Shown here piece by piece: positions 45,085 to 53,807 of a stretch of DNA of 64,000 nt (position 1 is the first letter of the stretch; each line of letters starts with the position of its first letter). The notes below the pieces were generated by a model, which saw nothing but the letters and a program-made list of their open reading frames with translations, searched no databases and was not told the origin of the DNA. A program made the position numbers and the translations under genes. This stretch comes from Nitrospira sp. Lineage in GTDB: Bacteria; Nitrospirota; Nitrospiria; Nitrospirales; Nitrospiraceae. Where the stretch lies: positions 2,031,001 to 2,095,000 of the forward strand of contig CP054184.1 of assembly GCA_015709715.1 (NCBI GenBank), written 5' to 3'.

Positions 45085-46350
45085 ATGAATCGCCCTCGAA
45101 CTACGACACGGCTCTTCGCGTCCTGCTTGATGACCGTCCTCCTGTCGTCGGCTCCCTCATGGGGGTTCGAGCCCGGTCGCACTCAAGACATCGAACACAC
45201 CCGCATGCGGGCGCGGGACCTCGGCCTGTTCCTCGGTTTCCTGCAGACGGGCCCGCTCAATGCCATCACCGATGTGCCCGGCGTGAAGGTCGGACAGGTG
45301 ACCCTCTCACGAGGCGACGGGCCGCTGCAGCCTGGACAGGGTCCGGTACGAACGGGGGTGACCGTCATCATCCCCCGCGACGACGTATGGCATCAAAAAG
45401 TCCCGGCCGGAACCTTCGTCCTGAACGGCACCGGCGAAATGACCGGCCTGGCGTGGCTAGCGGAATCCGGCTTTCTCGAATACCCCGTTGCGCTGACCAA
45501 TACCCTCAATGTGCCGCGTGTCGCCAACGGGGTGATCAGCTGGATGCTTCGCCGTTACCCCGGCATCGGTATCACCGATGATACCCTCACCCCGGTGGTG
45601 GCGGAATGTGACGATGGCCGACTGAACGACATCCAGGGCCGTCATGTGACCGAAGAGGACGTGATGCAGGCCTTGGATCAGGCCTCGTCGGGGCCGGTGG
45701 CGGAAGGCAGCGTGGGCGCCGGAACTGGGATGATGTCGTACGGGTTCAAGGGCGGGATCGGTACCGCATCCCGACGCCTGTCCGACGCCGACGGCGGATT
45801 TACGGTCGGCGTCCTCGTCAATGCGAACCATGGCCGACGGCCGGAGTTGATGATGGCAGGCGTGCCGGTCGGCCGTCTGTATGATCCAGCGCAGGCGCAG
45901 TCCGGGCAGGTGCCGACGAAGAACCCAAGCGCGCCGCGAGCGGAACGCGAGGGCCATCCCGGCAACGCCGAAGGCTCCATCATCATCGTCGTGGCCACGG
46001 ATGCGCCGCTGGACAGTCGACAGCTCACTCGCTTGGCCAAACGCGCAGCCCTCGGGTTGGCCAGGACCGGCTCGACCGCAAGACACGGAAGCGGCGACTT
46101 CATGCTGGCCTTTTCGACCGGCAACGTGATTCCTCATTATCCGACAGTTCCCATCTTCTCGATGGCCCATTTGGCCGATACACACCTAAACCCCTTGCTC
46201 ACCGCCACGGTGGAGGCTACTGAAGAAGCTGTGCTCAATGCCCTCACTGCCGCAACGACGGTCGTCGGCCGAGACGGGTTTCGTGCCGAGGCTATCTCTC
46301 TGTCTCGCCTGCGCGGGCTGCTGTCGACGAACCCGACTCTGCGACCGTGA
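45085..46350 (+). CDS. P1-family (DmpA/BapA-type) aminopeptidase, exported
   Basis: 421 residues from the ATG at 45085, with AAGGTG upstream. A signal peptide ends near SAPSWG. The family landmarks are GAGTGMMSYGFKGGIGTASR and, later, EGSIIIVVATDAPL, where self-cleavage between Gly and Ser frees the N-terminal Ser nucleophile of the beta chain. LARTGSTARHGSGDFMLAFS follows. It should cut D-Ala or beta-amino acid peptides in the periplasm, perhaps recycling cell wall or foreign peptides. Confidence 0.92.
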   Translation: MNRPRTTTRLFASCLMTVLLSSAPSWGFEPGRTQDIEHTRMRARDLGLFLGFLQTGPLNAITDVPGVKVGQVTLSRGDGPLQPGQGPVRTGVTVIIPRDDVWHQKVPAGTFVLNGTGEMTGLAWLAESGFLEYPVALTNTLNVPRVANGVISWMLRRYPGIGITDDTLTPVVAECDDGRLNDIQGRHVTEEDVMQALDQASSGPVAEGSVGAGTGMMSYGFKGGIGTASRRLSDADGGFTVGVLVNANHGRRPELMMAGVPVGRLYDPAQAQSGQVPTKNPSAPRAEREGHPGNAEGSIIIVVATDAPLDSRQLTRLAKRAALGLARTGSTARHGSGDFMLAFSTGNVIPHYPTVPIFSMAHLADTHLNPLLTATVEATEEAVLNALTAATTVVGRDGFRAEAISLSRLRGLLSTNPTLRP

Positions 46351-46441
46351 CGCCGTCCAGCAACCGGCCCGGGCCTGTCGGCACCTTGCTTTTGCAGGTC
46401 GCCGCGGCTATTCTCCTGAGGTCTTGGCACAGAGGAGGGCT

Positions 46442-46654
46442 ATGGCTGATTATCACATCGGAGGCAGTCTAGCGCTCCTCACGGCACTCGATAAGACCAA
46501 CAAGTTTGCGGATTTTTTGAAGACGCGCATGACCGGGGCGCTCGAAACGCAGGATCCGACCGAACTCCATTATTTGCTCGCGCAACTCGACGACTATCAC
46601 TCATACATATGGCGCTATTACAAGAAACTGGCGTCGGATCGTCCGCAGCGATGA
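46442..46654 (+). CDS. small helical protein, unknown
   Basis: 70 residues from the ATG at 46442 with GAGGAGG directly upstream (about 4-5 nt). Sequence MADYHIGGSLALLTALDKTN continues into a helical, aromatic-rich tail (LDDYHSYIWRYYKKLASDRP). The frame is open further upstream but only this start has an SD. No family recognised. Confidence 0.7.
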   Translation: MADYHIGGSLALLTALDKTNKFADFLKTRMTGALETQDPTELHYLLAQLDDYHSYIWRYYKKLASDRPQR

Positions 46655-46715
46655 CGCCGGACCTCCGACCGAGGGCAGCCCCCCTCACCGCACCACGCTT
46701 TATGACGTTCGGCTC

Positions 46716-47918
46716 GTGATTAGCACACCTCCATCGACATTGCGGTTCGCCGCAGCCCTGACGCGCCGGCAGGACGCCCAGGCGGCAGCCGATGAGTTAA
46801 TCCATCAGATCCGCGAGCAGTTAGGGGCCGCGCCTGTCGACGTCGCCTGCCTGTTCGTCTCGGCCCATCATACCCCCCACGCGGAGTTTCTCTCGCAAGC
46901 GGTTCGCCGAGCCTTGGATCCGATGGCCTACGTGGGCTGTACGGGCGAAGGTATCATCGCGACCGGGTGCGAGATCGAGACAGGACCGGCCGCCACCCTG
47001 TGGGCCGCTCATCTGCCCGGCGCAACCGTATCTCCGTTGCGGTTATCCTTTTCGAATGTCCACGACCAGTTCTCGCTACAGGAGTGGCCGGACCTGGAGG
47101 TGACCGGGAGCGCAAGACCCGTCCTCCTCCTGTTTGCCGACCCCTTCTCCACCCCCATGCAAGATGTCTTGAGCCTCATCGAAGAACGATATCCGTACGC
47201 CATGGCCCTAGGAGGGTTGGCGGGAGGAGGACAGGACGTCGGAGAAAACCGTCTCTTTCTGGATGACGCGGTACATGCCGATGGGCTGGTCGGCCTGGCC
47301 CTGACTGGTCACCTCACCGTCCACAGCGTCATCTCTCAAGGCTGCCGACCGATCGGCGAACGCTTTATCGTGACCAAGTCGGAACATAACGTCATTTACG
47401 AACTCGGCAGTCGCTCGGCCCTGGACTGTCTCCAAACAGTGTTTGCCGAGCTGAATTCCACGGAACAGGCCTTGGCGCAGCGGGCGCTCCACATCGGCAT
47501 CGCGATGGACGAGCAGCGAGCCCGGTTCACACGCGGGGATTTTCTCATCCGCAACCTGGTCGGAGCCGACCAGCAGACCGGAGCCATCGTCATCGGCGAC
47601 GTCGTCCAGGAGGGGCAAACGATTCAATTTCAGGTTCGTGACGCGGAGTCGGCCGACGAAGACCTGCGAGCCTTGCTTGCCTCACAAGTCAGCGCGGAGG
47701 CGAGGAAACCGCTCGGAGCCCTCCTCTTCAGCTGTTGCGGGCGCGGGAAGGGTCTGTTCGGGACTCCCCATCACGATGCGTCCGTGCTGCAGGAGCAGCT
47801 GGGAACCATCCCTGTCGCCGGGTTTTTTGCCCAAGGCGAGGTGGGACCCGTCGGTCCGAGGAACTTCCTCCACGGCTATACAGCGAGCATTGCGATCTTT
47901 CTCGAACCGGATCGATAA
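46716..47918 (+). CDS. FIST-domain sensory protein
   Basis: 400 residues from a GTG. The N-terminal FIST half covers about residues 35-220 (VACLFVSAHHTPHAEFLSQA, YVGCTGEGIIATGCEIE and PYAMALGGLAGGGQDVGENR). The C-terminal FIST_C half covers about 225-385, ending LLFSCCGRGKGLFGTPHHDA and VAGFFAQGEVGPVGPRNFLH. FIST proteins sense small molecules, perhaps amino acids. This one stands alone without an output domain, so it may signal through another protein. Confidence 0.92.
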   Translation: MISTPPSTLRFAAALTRRQDAQAAADELIHQIREQLGAAPVDVACLFVSAHHTPHAEFLSQAVRRALDPMAYVGCTGEGIIATGCEIETGPAATLWAAHLPGATVSPLRLSFSNVHDQFSLQEWPDLEVTGSARPVLLLFADPFSTPMQDVLSLIEERYPYAMALGGLAGGGQDVGENRLFLDDAVHADGLVGLALTGHLTVHSVISQGCRPIGERFIVTKSEHNVIYELGSRSALDCLQTVFAELNSTEQALAQRALHIGIAMDEQRARFTRGDFLIRNLVGADQQTGAIVIGDVVQEGQTIQFQVRDAESADEDLRALLASQVSAEARKPLGALLFSCCGRGKGLFGTPHHDASVLQEQLGTIPVAGFFAQGEVGPVGPRNFLHGYTASIAIFLEPDR

Positions 47919-47933
47919 GGTTAGGAGTTGCTC

Positions 47934-48377
47934 ATGAACATTCATACCTGGATTACAGCCGGTTGTATGGCTCTGATCCTTTTGGCCAGCATAGGGAGAC
48001 CGACCATGGCGCAGCAAAACAGCACACCCCCTCCCCAAGAAGTGACCACCGAATCAGGCTTGAAATATGTCGATCTCGTAGTCGGAACAGGCCGTGAAGC
48101 GACAACGGGCAACCTGGCGACCGTCCATTACACCGGCTGGCTGACGAACGGCACCAAGTTCGACAGTTCGGTAGATCGGCGCGATCCCTTCTCCTTCCCC
48201 ATCGGCGCAGGGAGGGTCATCCGCGGTTGGGACGAAGGAGTGGTCGGCATGAAGGTGGGCGGCAAACGAAAACTGACTATTCCGCCGCAGCTCGGCTACG
48301 GCTCCCGCGGAGCGGGTGGGGTCATTCCACCCAACGCCACACTGGTATTTGATGTCGAACTCCTGGAGGTGCGATGA
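47934..48377 (+). CDS. exported FKBP-type peptidyl-prolyl isomerase
   Basis: 147 residues from the ATG at 47934 with AGGAG 6 nt upstream. The signal peptide ends near GRPTMAQ. One FKBP domain follows: VTTESGLKYVDLVVGTGREA, VHYTGWLTNGTKFDSSVDRR, GWDEGVVGMKVGGKRKLTIP, then LGYGSRGAGGVIPPNATLVF ending DVELLEV. It helps fold proline-rich periplasmic proteins. It is separated by 55 bp from gcvT on the same strand. Confidence 0.95.
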   Translation: MNIHTWITAGCMALILLASIGRPTMAQQNSTPPPQEVTTESGLKYVDLVVGTGREATTGNLATVHYTGWLTNGTKFDSSVDRRDPFSFPIGAGRVIRGWDEGVVGMKVGGKRKLTIPPQLGYGSRGAGGVIPPNATLVFDVELLEVR

Positions 48378-48432
48378 GCCTCACGCGCGCGCACCAAGCC
48401 CACGTCCTCCTGTTTACACTCAGCGAACCACC

Positions 48433-49542
48433 ATGCGCCAGACGCCGCTAATCGAAGCCCATCGCAACGCCGGAGCGAAGTTGGTCGACTTTGCCGGGTG
48501 GGAAATGCCCATCCAATATTCCGGTGTCGTAGACGAGTACCACACCGTCCGCCGTCAGGCCGGCCTGTTCGATGTGAGCCACATGGGACGCATCACCGTG
48601 ACCGGCCCGGGATCCCTCGCCTTCCTCCAGTATGTGACGACCAACGACGTCTCGACCCTGTCCGTACGGCAGTCGCAGTATTCCATGGTCTGCTCCAAGG
48701 AAGGCGGCATCAAGGATGACATTTTCATCTACCACGTAGCGCCCTACGAGTTTTTGATCTGCGTGAACGCGTCGAATCGTGAAAAGATCCTGGCGTGGCT
48801 GCACACACAAGCGGCCAAGGCTCAAGGCTGTACCGTAGTAGACCAGTCCGCCACCATGGCACAAATTGCCATTCAAGGGCCGGCCTCGCGCGAGGTGCTG
48901 GCGGCAGCCGGCATCGTGGACCTAGCCACATTGAAAGTCCGTCACTGCCTGCAGACCACCCTCCGTGAGCAATCAGTCCTGGTCACGAGGACGGGGTACA
49001 CCGGCGAATTGGGGTACGAACTGTATCTTCCCGCGGAGGGGGCCGCAGACACCTGGCAACACCTGCTTGCCGTGGGTCAGCCCTTCGGATTGAAGCCGGC
49101 CGGCTTAGGCGCTCGGGATTTGTTACGTCTCGAAATGGCCTACTTGCTCTATGGCAACGACATGGATGAACAGACCACACCCCTTGAAGCAGGTGCAGGC
49201 TGGGTTGTGAAATTTGAGAAAGGTGAATTCATCGGCCGGACAACCCTGTTGGCGCAACAGGCCACGGGTCCGGCGAAACGACTGATTGCCTTCGAACTCG
49301 TTGAAAAGGCCGTGCCTCGCCACGGGTTTCAGATCCTCCATCCCGAGGCACCGCACGCGCCGGTCGGCCTGGTGACGAGCGGGAACCTCTCTCCGCTTCT
49401 GCAGAAAGGTATCGGCTTGGGATATGTTCCGCCCACCCTTGCCACCCCCGGTAGCGCGCTCCGGATCGAGATCCGCGGCAGATCCTGCCCAGCAGTCGTC
49501 GTCACACCTCCCTTCTACAAGAAAAAGGTCGGCACATCATGA
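48433..49542 (+). CDS. gcvT: glycine cleavage system T protein (aminomethyltransferase)
   Basis: 369 residues from the ATG at 48433, the usual length. MRQTPLIEAHRNAGAKLVDF then EMPIQYSGVVDEYHTVRRQA and FDVSHMGRITVTGPG give the folate-binding start. QYSMVCSKEGGIKDDIFIYH and the GLGARDLLRLEMAYLLYGND segment follow, and the C-terminal barrel ends at PPFYKKK. It moves the aminomethyl group from the H protein to tetrahydrofolate. gcvP is 5.7 kb away on the other strand, and gcvH and lpd are not in the window. Confidence 0.96.
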   Translation: MRQTPLIEAHRNAGAKLVDFAGWEMPIQYSGVVDEYHTVRRQAGLFDVSHMGRITVTGPGSLAFLQYVTTNDVSTLSVRQSQYSMVCSKEGGIKDDIFIYHVAPYEFLICVNASNREKILAWLHTQAAKAQGCTVVDQSATMAQIAIQGPASREVLAAAGIVDLATLKVRHCLQTTLREQSVLVTRTGYTGELGYELYLPAEGAADTWQHLLAVGQPFGLKPAGLGARDLLRLEMAYLLYGNDMDEQTTPLEAGAGWVVKFEKGEFIGRTTLLAQQATGPAKRLIAFELVEKAVPRHGFQILHPEAPHAPVGLVTSGNLSPLLQKGIGLGYVPPTLATPGSALRIEIRGRSCPAVVVTPPFYKKKVGTS

Positions 49543-50063
49543 CGAGGGTCAAACCGGTCTATCAAGGGAAGGTCGTAACGCTGAACGTCGACACGGTCTG
49601 CCTTCCGAATGGGCACACCATCGACTTGGAGGTCATCCGCCATCCAGGAGCGGCCGCCGTCGTTCCATTGAAAGAGGACGGGACGGTCATCCTCATTCGG
49701 CAATTTCGCCATGCCGCAGATGGTTTTATCTACGAAATTCCTGCAGGCAAGCTGCACCCTCAAGAAGATCCCTTGGATTGCGCGGCCCGCGAGCTTGAGG
49801 AAGAAATCGGCTACAAGGCCGGACAGTTCGCACTCCTCTCCAGCATCTTCACCGCCCCTGGGTTCGCAGACGAAGTCATCCACGTGTACCTGGCGACCGA
49901 CCTCACACGAGGCACACAGAACTTGGATCAGGATGAAGTGCTGGAAGTCGTGGAGATGCCGTTACGGGAAGCGATACACAAAATTCAAGACGGCACGATC
50001 CGGGATGCCAAGACGATTGTCGGGTTACAGGCGGTCTTCATTCGGCAGGAAGGGAATCGATAG
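49539..50063 (+). CDS. NUDIX hydrolase, ADP-ribose pyrophosphatase-like
   Basis: 174 residues. The Nudix box GKLHPQEDPLDCAARELEEE followed by IGY fits G-x5-E-x7-REUxEExGU. IDLEVIRHPGAAAVVPLKED and the final IRDAKTIVGLQAVF match ADP-ribose pyrophosphatases. Its ATG overlaps the gcvT stop by 4 nt, so it is co-translated. It probably cleans up ADP-ribose or similar nucleotide sugars. Confidence 0.93.
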   Translation: MTRVKPVYQGKVVTLNVDTVCLPNGHTIDLEVIRHPGAAAVVPLKEDGTVILIRQFRHAADGFIYEIPAGKLHPQEDPLDCAARELEEEIGYKAGQFALLSSIFTAPGFADEVIHVYLATDLTRGTQNLDQDEVLEVVEMPLREAIHKIQDGTIRDAKTIVGLQAVFIRQEGNR

Positions 50064-50138
50064 AGGACCCGCGAGGCCTCCCGCTCCAAAGAGGGGAGAC
50101 CTCCCAAGCCAGCTAGCCTCGCCGAAAATCGCCCAGGC

Positions 50139-50363
50139 TCAGTGTCCGCCCTTCTTCTCTTCCTTCTTCTTGTCGTCGCCGAAGACGGTCTGGGACAGGT
50201 GGCCACCCTTCTTCTCTTCCTTCTTCTTGTCGTCGCCGAAGACGGTCTGAGAGAAGTGTCCGCCCTTCTTCTCCTCTTTCTTCTTGTCATCACCGGCGAA
50301 AGAGGGAGCGCTGAACGCGACCAACATTGCTGCCGCCATCACCGTCAACATGATCTTCTTCAT
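50139..50363 (-). CDS. small secreted Lys/Glu-rich repeat peptide
   Basis: 74 residues with AGGAGG 9 nt before the ATG. A clear signal peptide (MKKIMLTVMAAAMLVAFSAP, cleavage after SFA) is followed by a mature 51-residue chain. The chain consists of a 19-residue unit (GDDKKKEEKKGGHFSQTVF) occurring twice in full plus a third partial copy ending at GGH. The 57-nt repeat is nearly identical at DNA level. The chain is highly charged and likely disordered; the GGH ends could bind metal. No family known to me. Confidence 0.8.
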   Translation of the reverse strand: MKKIMLTVMAAAMLVAFSAPSFAGDDKKKEEKKGGHFSQTVFGDDKKKEEKKGGHLSQTVFGDDKKKEEKKGGH

Positions 50364-50576
50364 ACTGACTTACCTCCTGTTATGTTGAGTTTGAGACTGC
50401 CACCTACCGACGGCCGAGAGCAAAGCAAGGTCTTTGCCGGAGACGCTGCTCGATCTAATTCGTTGTTTTTCAAAAATTTCGAATACTCACCGCCCTTGCG
50501 AGCACGGCGATGGGCGCCGTCGGCTGTGGCAGAATAGCCAAGCCAAGACTAAACCGCCTCAACAATCAGTCCTGCC

Positions 50577-51134
50577 ATGCCGAGAGCACACCGTCCTCTT
50601 CCCGACTATCTGGCACCGAATCTGGGCATCCTCTTTGTTGGGATTAATCCGGGGCTCCGATCCGCGGCCCTCGGCCACCACTATGCCGGACATTCGAATC
50701 GGTTCTGGAAACTCCTAAGCGAAGCCCGGTTGGTTCCCTTCCCGCTAGGGTACGAAGACGATCGGCGGCTGCCGCAGTGGGGAATCGGCCTCACCAACCT
50801 GACCACTCGATCCACAGCAGAAGCCAAGGAGTTGACCGAGCATGACTATGCGCGCGGCCGTCGAACGTTGTTACGAAATGTGAGCCGTTATCGCTCCAAG
50901 GCGGTGGTCCTCCTCGGTATGGGGCTCTATGCCGTACTATTCCCGAACGAACCAGCGGCCATCGGCCGCAAACCGGGTTTGCAGCCGAGCAAACTCTGTG
51001 GATCCGATGTGATCCTCCTGCCCAATCCGAGCGGACGGAATGCCGCCTATCCCTACCGAGCCATGCTGGAGGGCTTTCTGATGCTGAGTCACTACTTGCC
51101 CAAGCCTGACAGGGCTCCAGGTGAGGAGAGTTGA
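50577..51134 (+). CDS. mug: Mug-type G:T/U mismatch DNA glycosylase
   Basis: 185 residues. ILFVGINPGLRSAALGHHYA then GHSNRFWKLLSEARL gives the uracil-DNA glycosylase family 2 motif with the catalytic GINPG. LLPNPSGRNA is the second motif, inserted next to the lesion. It removes U or T (and ethenocytosine) from mispairs with G. This housekeeping glycosylase has a different fold from the MIG-type enzyme in the integrative element. Confidence 0.93.
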   Translation: MPRAHRPLPDYLAPNLGILFVGINPGLRSAALGHHYAGHSNRFWKLLSEARLVPFPLGYEDDRRLPQWGIGLTNLTTRSTAEAKELTEHDYARGRRTLLRNVSRYRSKAVVLLGMGLYAVLFPNEPAAIGRKPGLQPSKLCGSDVILLPNPSGRNAAYPYRAMLEGFLMLSHYLPKPDRAPGEES

Positions 51135-51236
51135 GTTTGCGAGGCAAGAGACCGAGAGATGAGGATAGAATTTTTCCTGCAGGCTGAGATAGAGTCGAGA
51201 GTCTCACTTCTGAGTAGGTTCTAACCTGGACAGCCG

Positions 51237-51875
51237 ATGAAGTTTGCCGTCGCCACCGCCTTAGCCGTATCTCTTCCGCTCGCCTCGACCGTCATTGCCG
51301 GCACTGCGGTCCACCAACTCGTCACCAACGCGATGCAGGAATGCGCCCTTGGCCGACAAAGCCAGGATCGCGCGTCCAGGATCGACCATTTCTTGCGCGG
51401 GCAAGCCTATGGGGAGCAGGCGGTGGAAGCCAATGAAACTTCTGCACAAGCCCATTTCGCGCTGTTCTGTAATCTCGGCGAGCAAATGCGCATCGACGGG
51501 GAGCAGAGCATCGGCTCGGTTTTTGGATTCCGACGGATGATGAAAGAATTGAATCGGACGCTGGAACTAGCACCGGACCATCTCGACGCCCTGTCAGCCA
51601 AAGGCACGTTTCTCATTCGCCTCCCGTCGCTACTGGGGGGCGACAAAGAAAAGGGAGAACAGATTCTTCGTCACGTCATCGACCGTGAGCCAGCCGCCGT
51701 CAACGCCAGACTCAGCTTAGCCAAGAGTTATTGTGCCGGCGGCCGCCACGAGGAGGCCATCACCATCGCCACCAAGGCGCTCGAACTCGCCCAAGGCCTA
51801 CAGCGGGCGGATTTCATTCCCGAGGCTCGACAGGTCCTAACACACCTGTTAGCCCAGGCTCCGAAGAGCCGCTAG
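51237..51875 (+). CDS. exported TPR-like protein
   Basis: 212 residues with a signal peptide (MKFAVATALAVSLPLASTVI). The rest is made of helical hairpins with the TPR pattern: ELAPDHLDALSAKGTFLIRL, the region REPAAVNARLSLAKSYCAGG and RHEEAITIATKALEL. It may act as a periplasmic scaffold. No enzymatic motif is seen. Confidence 0.78.
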   Translation: MKFAVATALAVSLPLASTVIAGTAVHQLVTNAMQECALGRQSQDRASRIDHFLRGQAYGEQAVEANETSAQAHFALFCNLGEQMRIDGEQSIGSVFGFRRMMKELNRTLELAPDHLDALSAKGTFLIRLPSLLGGDKEKGEQILRHVIDREPAAVNARLSLAKSYCAGGRHEEAITIATKALELAQGLQRADFIPEARQVLTHLLAQAPKSR

Positions 51876-51886
51876 CTGCTGCCGAC

Positions 51887-52804
51887 TCACCGCGCCGGAC
51901 ACCGCCTCGTTCCCGACCCACGCAAACCTTCGATGGCGCTCCTCAACGGCATAGCCTCCTGTGCTCCTTGAACCGTCGAAGCCAGTGCGCCGGCCGCAGC
52001 GGCCACCTCAAGCCCAACCTCGATCGGCAGGTCTTGCGCGAGGGCACAGGCCAAGGCGCCGTTGAAGGCGTCACCGGCACCGGTCGTGTCAACCGCCTCC
52101 ACGAGGAAGGCGGGGACCGCACTCACCCCGTGATCAGTGCCCACAAGGGCGCCCTCGGCACCACAGGTCACGACAACAGTCCGCACGCCTCGGTCGACCA
52201 GCCAACGGGCAGCCTGGGCAGGATCGGACAATCCCGTAAGAATGCGGGCCTCGGTTTCGTTCGGCGTCAGAATATCCACCAGCTGCAGGAGTTCGGTCGA
52301 GAGCGGTACGGCCGGCGCTGGATTGAGGATCGTAGTCAGCCCCTGCCGCTTTGCGCAGAGCAGCGTCTCCTGTACGGTCTCCAGGGGGATTTCCAATTGG
52401 ACCAGCAACACCAGCGCTCCTGCCATCACCCCTGACTGCCGACGCACGTCGTCAGGGGTGAGGGCACCGTTGCTTCCCGGAACCACCACGATTTGGTTGC
52501 GACCTGCCCGATCAACCAACACCACCGCCAATCCGGTCGGGGCATGCCGATCCCGCAGGAGGGTCTGTCGAGAGAAACCCTCCGCAATCAGATGTTCCTC
52601 AAGGAGAGCGCCATGGGCGTCGTCCCCGAGCTTACTGAGAAAGACCACCTCTGCGCCGGCGCGCTTCGCCGCAACAGCCTGGTTGGCGCCCTTCCCGCCG
52701 AATGATCGGGCGAAATGATGGCCGGGAACGGTTTCTCCCGGGCCGGGAAGGCGGTCGACTGTAACGACCAGATCGATGTTGCTGGAACCGACGACTACGA
52801 CCAT
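51887..52804 (-). CDS. rbsK: ribokinase (PfkB family)
   Basis: 305 residues: VVVVGSSNIDLVVTVDRLPG then FARSFGGKGANQAVAAKRAG (PfkB signature 1) and VEAVDTTGAGDAFNGALACA (signature 2, catalytic Asp). It phosphorylates D-ribose at O5. Its ATG lies inside the 3' end of the nucleoside hydrolase gene (10-nt overlap), so the pair works in sequence: nucleoside to ribose, then ribose to ribose-5-phosphate. Confidence 0.95.
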   Translation of the reverse strand: MVVVVGSSNIDLVVTVDRLPGPGETVPGHHFARSFGGKGANQAVAAKRAGAEVVFLSKLGDDAHGALLEEHLIAEGFSRQTLLRDRHAPTGLAVVLVDRAGRNQIVVVPGSNGALTPDDVRRQSGVMAGALVLLVQLEIPLETVQETLLCAKRQGLTTILNPAPAVPLSTELLQLVDILTPNETEARILTGLSDPAQAARWLVDRGVRTVVVTCGAEGALVGTDHGVSAVPAFLVEAVDTTGAGDAFNGALACALAQDLPIEVGLEVAAAAGALASTVQGAQEAMPLRSAIEGLRGSGTRRCPAR

Positions 52805-53787
52805 GGACAGAGCCTGGCCCGGAGCAGATCCAATGAGCGTTCCACATCGACACCCACGGCGACCTGCATATTCGGCATGACTTTTTGTTCCGCCTTGCGG
52901 CTACGCCGGTCCGCCACGGTCATCCCCCGCGCCACGATGCCCCTCGTCTCGACCGAAACATGGAGGGGCTCGAGCTTCAACAGGCTCGCATCGACCGCCG
53001 CCAGCACCGCCAGTGGATCATGAAAGTGAAACAGACCATGGCCTTCTACCTGTTCGGCAAAATCGAACGCACATCCGGTCACATCCGTCACCAATCGACT
53101 GAACGGATCGCGCGATGCAGTGACCCACGTCGCCAGCACATCCCTTGTGACCGAGAGGCGGGTCGTGACGTCCAAAGGAACCAGCGTGATGGGCAAGGAC
53201 GCCTGGAAGACGCGGGCTGCAGCATGGGGATCGGCGTAGATATTAAATTCGGCAACCGGCGACACGTTCCCCGGAACACCGATCGCCCCTCCCATCACGA
53301 TCACCGATTGAAATCTCTGGACCAGGAGCGGATTCACCTTCAACGCCACCGCGAGGTTGGTCAACGGACCGATAGTGATCAGCGTCAGCCCTTGCGGATA
53401 CCGTCGCACACACTCGTTCCAAACCTCATGTGCTGTCGGCAACAGCGCCGGCAACCGAGCAGGAGGGTAGAGGGGCGTTCCCTGCGCGGTCAGGAGGCGA
53501 TCCAGTTCACCTAATCCATCGCTGCCATGCACGTGGTCGGCCGTGACGAGGTCCTCCTCAAGCGGTCTGGCCGCCCCTTGCCCGACCGACAGACCCCGCA
53601 GCGTCGACCGCAATCCTAGCAAGCGGAACAGATTCTTGGTGGCTTGCCCCACCGGAACATTGCCGCAGACGGTGGTCAGGCCCACGACCTCCAGCTCCGG
53701 AGAGGCCAACGCCAGGAGAATGGCCAACGCATCGTCGGCACCGGGGTCGGTATCGATGATGACTCTGGTGGGAACGCATCGCGGCAT
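52795..53787 (-). CDS. inosine/uridine-preferring nucleoside hydrolase
   Basis: 330 residues. VIIDTDPGADDALAILLALA is the Ca-binding DxDxxxDD motif at the N terminus; VCGNVPVGQATKNLFRLLGL and LVTADHVHGSDGLGELDRL follow, then LITIGPLTNLAVAL. It splits ribonucleosides into base and ribose. It heads a two-gene salvage unit with ribokinase. Confidence 0.94.
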   Translation of the reverse strand: MPRCVPTRVIIDTDPGADDALAILLALASPELEVVGLTTVCGNVPVGQATKNLFRLLGLRSTLRGLSVGQGAARPLEEDLVTADHVHGSDGLGELDRLLTAQGTPLYPPARLPALLPTAHEVWNECVRRYPQGLTLITIGPLTNLAVALKVNPLLVQRFQSVIVMGGAIGVPGNVSPVAEFNIYADPHAAARVFQASLPITLVPLDVTTRLSVTRDVLATWVTASRDPFSRLVTDVTGCAFDFAEQVEGHGLFHFHDPLAVLAAVDASLLKLEPLHVSVETRGIVARGMTVADRRSRKAEQKVMPNMQVAVGVDVERSLDLLRARLCPWS

Positions 53788-53807
53788 GATTCGTTGGGCG
53801 TCAGGGG

